A stretch of DNA of 64,000 nucleotides from positions 52,170 to 116,169 of the forward strand of contig NZ_CAKKMS010000010.1 of the NCBI RefSeq assembly GCF_918698245.1, given 5' to 3'. The translations under genes and the position numbers were made by a program. Below are positions 35,343 through 43,895 of the stretch, one piece after another; positions within the stretch are counted from its first letter, which is position 1; each line of letters opens with the position of its first letter. A model generated the notes under the pieces. It worked only from the letters and a program-made list of their open reading frames with translations, was not told where the DNA came from and did no database searches. This DNA comes from Pedobacter sp. Bi126. GTDB lineage: Bacteria; Bacteroidota; Bacteroidia; Sphingobacteriales; Sphingobacteriaceae.

Positions 35343-36137
35343 CTATAATATTGATCTCACCAAACCGCCTTCTACCCTAATGGCGGCACCATTGGTTCCG
35401 GAGGCTAACGGACTTACATAAAAAGTAACCGCATTTGCAATTTCACTCACATCAAGAAAGCGTTGCAGTAAGGAAGTAGGCCGCATGTTCTTAAAGAAAT
35501 CAGCTTCTACCTCAGCAATAGTGATGTTTCCATTTTTGGCTAAATCTTCAATAAAAGTTCCAACCCCTTTTGATTTGGTAGGGCCGGGCAAAATTGAATT
35601 GACGGTTACCCCGGTGCCTTGGGTTAATTCTGCCAAACCTCGGCTAACCGCCAGCTGTGCAGTTTTAGTCATGCCATAGTGGATCATTTCATCCGGGATA
35701 AACACGGCCGATTCGCTGGAGATAAAAATAATCCTGCCCCAATTTTTCTTTAACATTTTGGGGAATAGCTGCCGCGACAACCTGATTCCACTCATTACGT
35801 TAACTTCGAAAAACCTAAACCAATCGTCATCACTGATCTCTTCAAAAGCTTTAGGTTCAAAAATGCCTGCGTTATTGATCAGAATATCTATCTCTGGAAG
35901 TTTATCGATCAGGTCATTTACTTCATCGGCTTTCGAAAAATCAGCAGCTATTCCTGAAATAAATTCGTTCCCGGCAATACCTTGCAACGATTTGACTGCA
36001 TCGTCTACGCTGCTTTGCGACCGGCCATTGATAACTACTTTTACACCTTCTTTTAGTAAACTTTCGGCAATTGCGAATCCGATCCCAGCGGTAGAGCCGC
36101 TTATAAAAGCCGTTTTATGCTTTAATTGTAAATCCAT
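35343..36137 (-). CDS. SDR family oxidoreductase
   Basis: A 264-residue classical short-chain dehydrogenase with SGSTAGIG in the cofactor loop, NNAG, catalytic Ser (FISSESA) and HYGMTKTAQ giving YxxxK, then the PGPTKSKGV segment. The C-terminal end RVEGGLVRSIL is typical. Bacteroidota homologues of this SDR type are often found near small regulators; here a Crp/Fnr gene lies 228 bases upstream on the same strand. Substrate unknown. Confidence 0.92.
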   Translation of the reverse strand: MDLQLKHKTAFISGSTAGIGFAIAESLLKEGVKVVINGRSQSSVDDAVKSLQGIAGNEFISGIAADFSKADEVNDLIDKLPEIDILINNAGIFEPKAFEEISDDDWFRFFEVNVMSGIRLSRQLFPKMLKKNWGRIIFISSESAVFIPDEMIHYGMTKTAQLAVSRGLAELTQGTGVTVNSILPGPTKSKGVGTFIEDLAKNGNITIAEVEADFFKNMRPTSLLQRFLDVSEIANAVTFYVSPLASGTNGAAIRVEGGLVRSIL

Positions 36138-36364
36138 TTTTCCTTTTTAATAATGTTTATACCAAAATAATTATTGCCCTAGGGTTATACAAACTGAACA
36201 ATTTTTTGGATAAAAAGTGTCATAGGAATATGCTAAAATGAATGGCAAGGCTACAAAAATCGGTATTGTTTCGAACACGGACAGGTTAAAGCAAGAAATG
36301 CCAAAATAGCCTCCCCTATCATTTGCCGTTAAAAAAGAGCCCTTGTAATTAGTGAAGATAATAA

Positions 36365-36940
36365 CTAGTTATTGATCTGTCTTCTGATCCTGGATAAAGA
36401 TTGCGGCGTGATGCCCAAATAAGAAGCTACATCTGTTAATGATACGCGTAGGGCAATGTCGGCCTGACGGGCAACAAACAATCGGTATCTATTGGCAGAA
36501 TCCTGCCCCAAATAGGCATTTCGGATATTGATCTTGTCTATTAAAGCTTGTTGTGTAATCTGATCGATAGCTGTTTTAAGATATGGCACCTGTTCGTAAA
36601 GTTTCAAAAGCGCTGTTCTGCTAATGCCTAAAACCTCACAATTGCAGGCTGCCTGTATACACTCCTCCGCCGGTATCTGCTTATGGAAACTATTCAATAT
36701 CGTACAAAACTGGTTTTCCTTTAAAAAATAATGGGTCACTTCATTCCCTTTTTCATTTCGGATAACAATCCGGAGTACGCCCTCAATAATAAAAAAAAGT
36801 TCTTTGCTAATACTGCCAGGCTGGGAGAGCGCTTCTCCCTCTTTAAACGTTTTGCGATTAAAGGCTTCCGCGATATACTGTTCTTCTGCTGCCGAAATTT
36901 GATGGTACAGTTTCAGGTAGCTGATAAGTTTGTTCGGCAT
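36365..36940 (-). CDS. Crp/Fnr family transcriptional regulator
   Basis: A 191-residue regulator with a cyclic-nucleotide-binding-like domain (FKEGEALSQPGSISKELFFI, EGVLRIVIRNEKG) and a C-terminal HTH (VASYLGITPQSLSRIRRQIN). Like the other Crp/Fnr proteins in this window it lacks an obvious cAMP pocket or Fe-S cysteines. It is flanked by two SDR genes, one downstream (35343) and one divergent (37061), with a palindrome in the divergent spacer. Confidence 0.9.
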   Translation of the reverse strand: MPNKLISYLKLYHQISAAEEQYIAEAFNRKTFKEGEALSQPGSISKELFFIIEGVLRIVIRNEKGNEVTHYFLKENQFCTILNSFHKQIPAEECIQAACNCEVLGISRTALLKLYEQVPYLKTAIDQITQQALIDKINIRNAYLGQDSANRYRLFVARQADIALRVSLTDVASYLGITPQSLSRIRRQINN

Positions 36941-36997
36941 TGGGATTTATATATGGTATGGAATTGAGTTGAACAAAAATACAGGCTCAGACCGTTT

Positions 36998-37011
36998 TTA
37001 CCAATTGGTAA
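36998..37011. promoter_or_regulatory. Palindromic operator between Crp/Fnr and SDR genes
   Basis: TTACCAATTGGTAA is a perfect 14-bp palindrome 50 bases upstream of the SDR start at 37061 and 58 bases from the Crp/Fnr start. It is placed to control both divergent genes. The binding protein is inferred to be the adjacent regulator. Confidence 0.5.
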
Positions 37012-37060
37012 GTGGATTGGTCGTTAATATCTCAAAATTTGCACTTCAATTTACAACATC

Positions 37061-37801
37061 ATGAAAATAAAAGCAAATGAATTTACACTGAAAGGAAAAA
37101 CAGTGATCATATTAGGTGGAAGCTCAGGCCTAGGTTTTGCAACCGCACAGGCTGCAGCGCACGATGGTGCAAAAGTGGTAATTGTTTCCGGTAATGAAAA
37201 CAGGATTAATGAGGCGTTAAAATCCTTGCCCGAAAACTGCAAAGGCTTTGCCGTAGATCTGAGTAAAGAAGAAAACATTAAACAGTTTTTTAATTCAGTC
37301 GAACCTTTCGATCACCTGGTATATACCGCGGGAGAAAATATAGTATTGAATACGATTAATGAAACTAGCCTGGATGATGCCCGTCAGTTTTTCACATTAA
37401 GGTATTGGGGTGCTTTTGCTGCAGTTAAATATGCAGCAAAGAAGATTAAGGCGGGCGGTTCTATTAACTTAACAGGAGGTATTGCCAGCCCAAGACCAAG
37501 TGCCGGATGGGGCGTAGCGGCCAGTATTTGTGGCGCCATGGAAGGTTTTACCCGTGCAATGGCTGTAGAACTGGCACCACTGCGTATAAATTCGGTATCG
37601 CCAGGCGTGGTTAAAACCAATTTATGGAACAGCATGAGCGATGAGGATAGAAATAACCTCTATGTTGGTGTAGGTGAACGTTTACCTGTAAAGCGCGTTG
37701 GTGAAGCCAGCGATATCGCACAGGCATTTTTATACACCATGAAACAACAATATGCCACAGGGCAAGTAATTGTGGTAGACGGTGGTTCGGTATTGGTGTA
37801 A
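37061..37801 (+). CDS. SDR family protein with degenerate active site
   Basis: A 246-residue SDR-fold protein with the cofactor loop LGGSSGLGFATAQ and the VVDGGS ending. The region that should carry YxxxK reads SAGWGVAASICGAMEGFTRA, with Trp in place of Tyr and no Lys four residues on. The catalytic Ser is also unclear (NLTGGIAS). So it may bind NAD(P) without classical SDR chemistry or use another mechanism. It diverges from the Crp/Fnr regulator. Confidence 0.87.
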   Translation: MKIKANEFTLKGKTVIILGGSSGLGFATAQAAAHDGAKVVIVSGNENRINEALKSLPENCKGFAVDLSKEENIKQFFNSVEPFDHLVYTAGENIVLNTINETSLDDARQFFTLRYWGAFAAVKYAAKKIKAGGSINLTGGIASPRPSAGWGVAASICGAMEGFTRAMAVELAPLRINSVSPGVVKTNLWNSMSDEDRNNLYVGVGERLPVKRVGEASDIAQAFLYTMKQQYATGQVIVVDGGSVLV

Positions 37802-37816
37802 ACCACGATAAAGAAA

Positions 37817-37938
37817 TCGTCATTTCGATCAGCGTGTAACGCAATCTGGAAACCAGGTAGTGCTTAGCGAAGCTGAATCTATTGAGATCTCCCCATTTCA
37901 TTACGTTTCACCCGATAGCTCTGGGATCGAAATGACGA
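37817..37938. repeat. MITE/REP-like element, copy 1
   Basis: A 122-bp element with perfect 14-bp terminal inverted repeats (TCGTCATTTCGATC / GATCGAAATGACGA), lying between the convergent genes ending at 37801 and 37959. It is of the same kind as the elements at 39573 and 40925. Confidence 0.75.
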
Positions 37939-37958
37939 CTTTCAGGAATGCCAAAATA

Positions 37959-38321
37959 TCACGCATTTTGCCGTTTTAATGCTTTAAGTTGCGTGGCCAA
38001 TAATACCCCTCCAAGTGCAGCGGTGAGAAAAATACCTTCAAAAATCAACAATCGTTTTTTCTTTTTAAAGCCGCGGTAAAAGGTATGTGCTGCAATAATC
38101 CCCAGGCCAACAAAGTCTATGTCTCTTTGTACTCTTTTCGACGAATCTTTACTTTTAATCAGCACAATGCGCAATAATTTATCAATTAAACTGATGTTTT
38201 GAGAAACACCTTTTCTAATCTGTGCTTTACTTGCCGAAGCGCCCAATTTCTTAGCCGCAGTTTGTAATCCTGTAGTCGTGATCTCGTTAATCAAATGTGT
38301 TTTGGTATCTTTTTTTTCCAT
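37959..38321 (-). CDS. Hypothetical protein, downstream end of kdp region
   Basis: A 120-residue protein with a polar, Lys/Ala-rich N-terminus (THLINEITTTGLQTAAKKLG), a basic middle and one or two hydrophobic stretches in the C-terminal half (VGLGIIAAHTFYRGF; RLLIFEGIFLTAALGGVLLA). I do not recognise it. It follows the kdpD-like gene by 76 bases on the same strand and may belong to the kdp transcript. Confidence 0.6.
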   Translation of the reverse strand: MEKKDTKTHLINEITTTGLQTAAKKLGASASKAQIRKGVSQNISLIDKLLRIVLIKSKDSSKRVQRDIDFVGLGIIAAHTFYRGFKKKKRLLIFEGIFLTAALGGVLLATQLKALKRQNA

Positions 38322-38397
38322 AGGTCCTATTATTTCAACCCGATATAAAGGGATATGGTTTTGATTATTTGAGAATGATGTGGATAACCATTGTTAT

Positions 38398-39534
38398 TTA
38401 AGAGAGAATCACCAGATCGATGTCTTTCATTGCCAGGTTTTTCAATAAACCATTAAAAACTGCAGTACGCAGAATGACCTGGAAAATATTAAGATGGGGT
38501 TTCCCAATGCAAATGGTGGTAATTTCTTTCGCGTTGGCAATATCGATGATGGTTTTGGTTATCACATTACTCTTTATTTTGATTACTTCGGCCCCAAGTT
38601 CGGTAGCCAGTTTAAAATGATTAATCAGATGGCGCTGCTTATCGAGTTTAATACGTTCCATGCTTTCACTATCGCTCTGCACATACAGTACAATCCATGG
38701 CGATCGGTAATAGGAGGCCAGCCTTGCTGTTTTCCGGATCACCACTCCTGCGGTTTCGGCATTAGAAGAAATACAGGCTAAAAAACGTTCGGGCCGAAGC
38801 TTGATTGATTTTGGAATTTCGGTCTGGATTTTCCGTTCTACCTGGTGCACCACTTCTTTTAAGGCCAGTTCGCGCAACTGAAGAATTTTATCAGACTGAA
38901 AAAAATTGCCAAGTGCCCTTTCAATTTTTGATTGATCGTAAATTTTGCCTTCTTTAAGGCGGGTAACCAATTCGTCGGCGGTAAGGTCGATATTTACGAT
39001 TTCATCGGCAATTTCCAATATCTTATCCGGGATACGTTCGGTAACCACTATTCCGGTAATCTGCTCAATTTCCTCATTAATGCTTTCCAGGTGCTGGATA
39101 TTAACAGCCGAGATCACGCTGATTCCCGCCTCAAGCAGATCGAAAACATCTTGCCAACGTTTAGTATTTTTGCTGCCCTCGGCATTGGTATGAGCAAGTT
39201 CATCAACAATAACAATCTCAGGATGGCGGTTCATAATTCCTTTCAAATCCATTTCTTCGATTTCTTTGCCACGATAGAAGATTTTCCTTCGTGGAATAAT
39301 GGGAAGGCCTGCAACAAGGGCTTCTGTTTCTGCTCTTTTGTGGGTTTCAACGTAGCCGATATAAATGTCTACCCCATTCCGCAACAGCGCATGAGATTCC
39401 TGGAGCATCCGGTAAGTCTTGCCCACACCGGCACTCATGCCGATATAGACCTTGAGCTTTCCGCGCCTGGATTTTTTAACCAGATCCAAAAAATGCCTGA
39501 CCGATTCTTCTTTTTGTTCTTCTTCCATGATCAT
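38398..39534 (-). CDS. kdpD: KdpD-like sensor protein lacking the kinase half
   Basis: A 378-residue protein matching only the N-terminal KdpD part: KdpD domain (about 22-230) with Walker A GMSAGVGKT (32-40) and Walker B-like VIVDELAHTN (about 108), followed by a Usp-like domain (about 250-375). Full KdpD is about 890 residues with four TM helices and a histidine kinase; all of that is absent. This short form is usual for some Bacteroidota kdp operons. How it signals, with no kinase or KdpE nearby, is unknown; it may act directly on the Kdp pump or transcript. Confidence 0.9.
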   Translation of the reverse strand: MIMEEEQKEESVRHFLDLVKKSRRGKLKVYIGMSAGVGKTYRMLQESHALLRNGVDIYIGYVETHKRAETEALVAGLPIIPRRKIFYRGKEIEEMDLKGIMNRHPEIVIVDELAHTNAEGSKNTKRWQDVFDLLEAGISVISAVNIQHLESINEEIEQITGIVVTERIPDKILEIADEIVNIDLTADELVTRLKEGKIYDQSKIERALGNFFQSDKILQLRELALKEVVHQVERKIQTEIPKSIKLRPERFLACISSNAETAGVVIRKTARLASYYRSPWIVLYVQSDSESMERIKLDKQRHLINHFKLATELGAEVIKIKSNVITKTIIDIANAKEITTICIGKPHLNIFQVILRTAVFNGLLKNLAMKDIDLVILS

Positions 39535-39572
39535 GTACTTTTCAGCTGTTTAATTTTAGTTCGAATAGTGGG

Positions 39573-39693
39573 TCGTCATCTCGACTGAAGCGCAGCGCAA
39601 TGGAGAGATCTTTGAACTATGTTACCGAAAAGTTTAAAGATTTCTCCATTACGCTACCGATGAAAAATCGGTAAACTTCAGTCGAAATGACGA
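39573..39693. repeat. MITE/REP-like element, copy 2, in the porin/kdpD spacer
   Basis: Ends TCGTCATCTCGACTGAAG and CTTCAGTCGAAATGACGA match as inverted repeats over 18 bp with one mismatch. The element is 121 bp. A further module-D-like fragment (TTTATAAAATAAATCGCTCTCAGGATGAC by pieces) follows at about 39732-39760. Confidence 0.75.
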
Positions 39694-39802
39694 TATTATT
39701 TCTTTTAAATTTAAATGTCACTTATATTGATTTATAAAATAAATCGCTCTCAGGATGACAAATCTTAAAGAGTAATCGTCGTTCCCGCGCAAGCGAATCG
39801 TA

Positions 39803-40873
39803 TTAAAATGAAACCGCTATACTCGCTGTAAGGGCTGCATTCGCATTTACCGCAGTGCCTTCTCTTGCAAATATTTTGTCTTTACTATCATAGGCTTTTC
39901 CCTCCAATCTGATTACTGCATTTGCTATGGGCGAATAATCAAGGTTTAACGAGTAACCCTTGGTTTTAAAACCTTCTGGCGTTCCGGTTGCAATAAAAAT
40001 TCCGTTTTTATCTTCATAATATTCGAATCTTCCGGCAACTGCCCATTTTGGTGCAAATTTATATTGTAGAATTGCTACTGGTGAGATCACCTCATTTTTA
40101 TCATTACTTCCTTTTTGTTTCTGCTGCGTTCCGTAATCAAATCCAAGGGTTACGCCAAATTTATCCGTAAGCTGAAAGATGCCATAAATGTTGTGGTAAA
40201 ACCTATTTACCCTAACCGAATCGGCCCCTTCCGTTCCAAGATAATTGCTGTAGTTTACCGTAATCTTAGCTGTTGGTTTCCAACTTAATTGAAGTCCACC
40301 TGCGGGTTTGTTGTTTCCATTCTGGCGGCTAATGCGTTGCCATCCGTTTAGGTAAAGTGCCGTTGCCGTAAACTTGCCATCTTGGGTACCATAGGTAATT
40401 TTCGCACCCGACTCGTAATAAGGGGTATTCTCTGAGGAAATATTCCTGGTGAGTACCCAACAGTCTTTCGAAACTGCACCTTCAAAACCAATATGCGAAG
40501 AAAATATTCCGGCGTCAACCCAAAGGTTTTCCGATTTTGATAGTTTTACACCAGCATTGGCCTCGAAGATATTTTTTAATACGCCAGGTTCGGCAGCAAG
40601 GTTTGCATTGGCATAAGTCCCGGCCATGACCGCTAAGTTTGCGCGGATATTCCCTGTATCGTAGGCGGCTTTAATAAATCCAAGGTTCAGGTTTACCTCG
40701 TTTGCACGGTTATGTGAATAAATAAAGCCGGGGCGGTTATGATCGGCTGGTTTGTTAAAATCGTATCCATAATAGGCCTCAAGATAGCCCGTTACTTTAA
40801 TTTTAGGTTCATCCTGTGCTTTTGCAAAAATTGTAGTGATAAGTATAGCAGCAAGTAATAATAATTTTTTCAT
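39803..40873 (-). CDS. Outer-membrane porin of the kdp operon
   Basis: About 356 residues from ATG 40873 (MKKLLLLAAILITTIFAKAQ signal); the longer frame to 40933 adds 20 residues before the signal and runs into a repeat. The mature part shows strongly alternating beta strands and an aromatic-poor but hydrophobic end (ALTASIAVSF), as in BBP2-type porins. Such a porin often sits between kdpC and kdpD in Bacteroidota. It probably lets ions through the outer membrane, but this is inferred from context. Confidence 0.83.
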   Translation of the reverse strand: MKKLLLLAAILITTIFAKAQDEPKIKVTGYLEAYYGYDFNKPADHNRPGFIYSHNRANEVNLNLGFIKAAYDTGNIRANLAVMAGTYANANLAAEPGVLKNIFEANAGVKLSKSENLWVDAGIFSSHIGFEGAVSKDCWVLTRNISSENTPYYESGAKITYGTQDGKFTATALYLNGWQRISRQNGNNKPAGGLQLSWKPTAKITVNYSNYLGTEGADSVRVNRFYHNIYGIFQLTDKFGVTLGFDYGTQQKQKGSNDKNEVISPVAILQYKFAPKWAVAGRFEYYEDKNGIFIATGTPEGFKTKGYSLNLDYSPIANAVIRLEGKAYDSKDKIFAREGTAVNANAALTASIAVSF

Positions 40874-40924
40874 CTGTATTCTATTTATTTTTATCTGATT
40901 GTTTTTATTGATAAAGTATAGCGT

Positions 40925-41034
40925 AATCGTCATCTCGACTGAAGTGCAACGGAATGGAGAGATCTAATAAATGAAATTTCAAAGATCTCTCCTCCGAAGG
41001 AGTTCCTTTGGAACACTACGGTCGAGATGACGAT
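40925..41034. repeat. MITE/REP-like element, copy 3, in the kdpC/porin spacer
   Basis: A 110-bp element with perfect 15-bp terminal inverted repeats (AATCGTCATCTCGAC / GTCGAGATGACGATT) and an inner palindrome (CTCCGAAGGAGTTCC). It lies 18 bases after the kdpC stop and reaches the long-frame start of the porin. Confidence 0.8.
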
Positions 41035-41052
41035 TTATCTCTAAACCACCAT

Positions 41053-41613
41053 TTAAAGCTCATCAAGCGCAAGGTTTAGCTTCAACACATTTACTGATGA
41101 AGGGCCGAATACACCCATAAACGGTTTAAGGGTATTCATGGCAATAAGTTCTTTTACCTTTTTCTCATCTATATTTCTGGCTTTTGCTACCCTTTGAATC
41201 TGAATTGCAGCACCTTGCTCGGAAATATTTGGATCAAGTCCACTTCCTGATGCAGTAACCATATCGGCAGGGATATCTGATTTTTTGATGCCCGGATTGT
41301 ATTTCAATAAGGTATCGATACGCGACTGCACCTCTTTTAAATAATCGGGGTTGGATGGCCCTTTGTTAGAACCTGCGGAACCCGCTGCATTATATGCAAC
41401 TGCTGATGGTCTTCCCCAGAAATATTGCGGTTTGCTAAACGATTGACCCAACAAGGCATAACCAACTGTTTTACCATTTTTGGTGATTTTTTCTCCTCCA
41501 CCGTTTCCATTAGACATTTTGCCAATAAAGGCCACAGTGACTGGATATACTACGCATAACAGCACCAATAGTACTAGGGTTAAGCGGATGGATTGAATGA
41601 TATACTTTTTCAT
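41053..41613 (-). CDS. kdpC: Potassium-transporting ATPase subunit KdpC
   Basis: A 186-residue single-TM protein (TM about 8-30, LTLVLLVLLCVVYPVTVAFI) with KdpC motifs: GQSFSKPQYFWGRPSA, DPNISEQGAAIQIQRVAKAR and the NTLKPF segment. KdpC stabilises the KdpA-KdpB complex and helps high-affinity K+ binding. It sits downstream of kdpB in the standard order, with a repeat element in the 127-base spacer. Confidence 0.96.
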   Translation of the reverse strand: MKKYIIQSIRLTLVLLVLLCVVYPVTVAFIGKMSNGNGGGEKITKNGKTVGYALLGQSFSKPQYFWGRPSAVAYNAAGSAGSNKGPSNPDYLKEVQSRIDTLLKYNPGIKKSDIPADMVTASGSGLDPNISEQGAAIQIQRVAKARNIDEKKVKELIAMNTLKPFMGVFGPSSVNVLKLNLALDEL

Positions 41614-41640
41614 TTTTATATTCTTTTAATTTTTCTTTGC

Positions 41641-41735
41641 TGTCATGCTGAGGCACGAAGCATCTTTCGAAGGCAGTGCCAGATTTTAGGAACTTCCCTT
41701 TCGCTTGCAGATTCTTCGCTGCGCTCAGAATGACA
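41641..41735. repeat. Palindromic repeat in the kdpB/kdpC spacer
   Basis: Starts TGTCATGCTGAGGCACGAAG and ends CGCTGCGCTCAGAATGACA, imperfect inverted ends of a widespread Bacteroidota intergenic repeat type. It fills almost the whole spacer. Confidence 0.65.
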
Positions 41736-41740
41736 TTCTT

Positions 41741-43768
41741 TTATACAAATAAGCCAACCAATAAATCGATTATTTTAATCCCTATAAATGGGGCTACTAC
41801 CCCACCAATACCATATATAAACAGGTTTCTGCGTAATAAAGCAGTTGCGCCGATAGGTTTGTAGGCCACTCCTTTTAATGCCAGGGGAATCAGAATTGGA
41901 ATTATGATGGCGTTAAAAATCACAGCCGACATGATTGCCGATTCCGGTGAGTGCAGCCCCATAATATTCAGGCTTTGCAAGGCAGGAATTGAAGCAATAA
42001 ACAATGCCGGAACGATGGCGAAATACTTAGCTACATCATTCGCGATGGAAAAAGTAGTTAGCGTACCACGTGTAATTAGCAGCTGTTTACCAATTTCTAC
42101 AATCTCGATTAGTTTAGTTGGGTCGTTATCCAAATCGACCATATTACCAGCCTCTTTTGCAGCCTGTGTTCCACTGTTCATGGCTACACCAACATCTGCC
42201 TGTGCTAAGGCAGGCGCATCATTGGTTCCATCCCCCATCATTGCTACCAGTTTACCTAAGTTCTGTTCGTCTTTGATGTAGTTCATTTTATCCTCGGGCT
42301 TGGCCTCAGCAATAAAATCGTCAACACCAGCTTTCTCAGCAATATATTTAGCTGTTAATGGATTATCTCCGGTAACCATCACAGTTTTCACACCCATTTT
42401 TCTCAAACGTTCGAAACGTTCACTGATCCCTGGTTTAATGATATCCTGTAATTCGATTACGCCAAGAGCTTTTTCATTTTCAGACACCACAAGTGGCGTT
42501 CCTCCATTGGTAGCAATGGCCTTCACATGATTTTCGATATCGGAAGGAAAAATATTCCCTGCTTTTTCAACAATATTCCTGATCGAATCGAAGGCTCCTT
42601 TTCTAATTCTTCTTCCTTCGAGGGTATCTAATCCACTGGAGCGGGTTTCGGCGGTAAATTTGATAAAAGTAGATCCCTGAGGTGTTCCGGCAGATTTAAC
42701 ACCCTGCTCAGCAGCCAGTTCTATGATTGATTTTCCCTCTGGGGTTTCATCGGCCAAAGAGCTCAGCAAACAAGCATCAGTAAAAGCTTGAATGTGTACG
42801 CCCGCAGTTGGATAAAAATTGGTCGCTTTACGGTTACCAATAGTAATTGTTCCAGTTTTATCTAAAAGTAATACGTCAATATCACCTGCGGTTTCTACCG
42901 CTTTACCCGATTTGGTAATTACATTGGCTCTTAGCGCCCTGTCCATTCCGGCAATACCAATGGCAGATAAAAGTCCGCCTATGGTGGTTGGGATCAGACA
43001 TACAAACAGCGAGATCAGTGCAGCAATGGTGATCGGCGTATTCGCATAATCGGCAAAAGGTTTCAGCGTTACACATACGATGATAAACACCAGGGTAAAA
43101 CTGGCCAGTAAAATGGTTAAAGCAATTTCGTTTGGTGTTTTCTGACGCGATGCACCTTCAACCAAGGCAATCATCTTATCTAAAAAGCTTTCGCCTGGGG
43201 CAGTACTCACCTGAACTTTAATCTCATCAGATAATACTTTTGTACCGCCTGTTACCGAAGATTTATCACCACCTGATTCGCGTATTACAGGAGCAGACTC
43301 ACCGGTAATGGCCGATTCGTCAATAGTGGCAATACCTTCAATAATCTCTCCATCAGTTGGAATGGTATCGCCTGTTTCGCAAATAAACACATCTCCTTTT
43401 TTTAGCTGGCTGGATGAACGGATTTCGATGGTTCCGTTGGCCAAAAGTACTTTTGCAGGTGTTTCTTCTCTTGTTTTACGCAGACTGTCGGCCTGTGCCT
43501 TACCTCTTGCCTCTGCAATGGCCTCGGCGAAGTTTGCAAACAGCACAGTAAGCAATAAAATTAAAAAGATGAAGAAATTGTATAAAGGTGATCCTTGTCC
43601 GCTATGGCTAAAAGAGTACACGGTAACATAAGCCATTACCAGTGTTCCGATTTCGACGGTAAACATGACCGGATTGCGGACCATTACCCTTGGATCTAGT
43701 TTGATGAAAGATTGTTTTAGCGCGGTCTGCACCAAGGCAGGTTCGAACAATTTATTATTGGGTTTCAT
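41741..43768 (-). CDS. kdpB: Potassium-transporting ATPase ATP-binding subunit KdpB
   Basis: A 675-residue P-type ATPase of the KdpB class, the usual length. Motifs are intact: TGES (actuator; DESAITGESAPV), phosphorylation site DKTGTIT, the nucleotide-binding KGAFDSI segment, and hinge GDGTNDAPALAQADVGVAM. Membrane segments flank these. It hydrolyses ATP to drive K+ through KdpA. It lies between kdpA and kdpC. Confidence 0.97.
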   Translation of the reverse strand: MKPNNKLFEPALVQTALKQSFIKLDPRVMVRNPVMFTVEIGTLVMAYVTVYSFSHSGQGSPLYNFFIFLILLLTVLFANFAEAIAEARGKAQADSLRKTREETPAKVLLANGTIEIRSSSQLKKGDVFICETGDTIPTDGEIIEGIATIDESAITGESAPVIRESGGDKSSVTGGTKVLSDEIKVQVSTAPGESFLDKMIALVEGASRQKTPNEIALTILLASFTLVFIIVCVTLKPFADYANTPITIAALISLFVCLIPTTIGGLLSAIGIAGMDRALRANVITKSGKAVETAGDIDVLLLDKTGTITIGNRKATNFYPTAGVHIQAFTDACLLSSLADETPEGKSIIELAAEQGVKSAGTPQGSTFIKFTAETRSSGLDTLEGRRIRKGAFDSIRNIVEKAGNIFPSDIENHVKAIATNGGTPLVVSENEKALGVIELQDIIKPGISERFERLRKMGVKTVMVTGDNPLTAKYIAEKAGVDDFIAEAKPEDKMNYIKDEQNLGKLVAMMGDGTNDAPALAQADVGVAMNSGTQAAKEAGNMVDLDNDPTKLIEIVEIGKQLLITRGTLTTFSIANDVAKYFAIVPALFIASIPALQSLNIMGLHSPESAIMSAVIFNAIIIPILIPLALKGVAYKPIGATALLRRNLFIYGIGGVVAPFIGIKIIDLLVGLFV

Positions 43769-43827
43769 TTTTTTATTTATTATGTGATTTCACAGATTTA
43801 ATTGATTTCACAGATTATGTGTGGTCT

Positions 43828-43886
43828 GTCATCCTGAGCTTGTCGAAGGACCTTTGACAACTTCATTTCGACAGGCTCAATGTGAC
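43828..43886. repeat. Palindromic repeat in the kdpA/kdpB spacer
   Basis: GTCATCCTGAGCTTGTCGAA and its loose inverse ending GGCTCAATGTGAC enclose about 59 bp. Upstream (about 43789-43820) a short direct repeat GATTTCACAGATT occurs twice. Both are inserted in the spacer of a normally tight operon. Confidence 0.7.
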
Positions 43887-43895
43887 GGTTCTCAT

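Noticed and set aside
37817..37938. Possible intrinsic terminator for the SDR gene ending at 37801
   Set aside because: The inverted ends are 95 bp apart and shared with elements elsewhere, so an inserted repeat explains them better, though it may still act as a terminator.
40925..41034. CRISPR-like repeat set in the kdp region
   Set aside because: The repeats are single long elements with inverted ends, not short regularly spaced direct repeats with spacers, and no cas genes are present.
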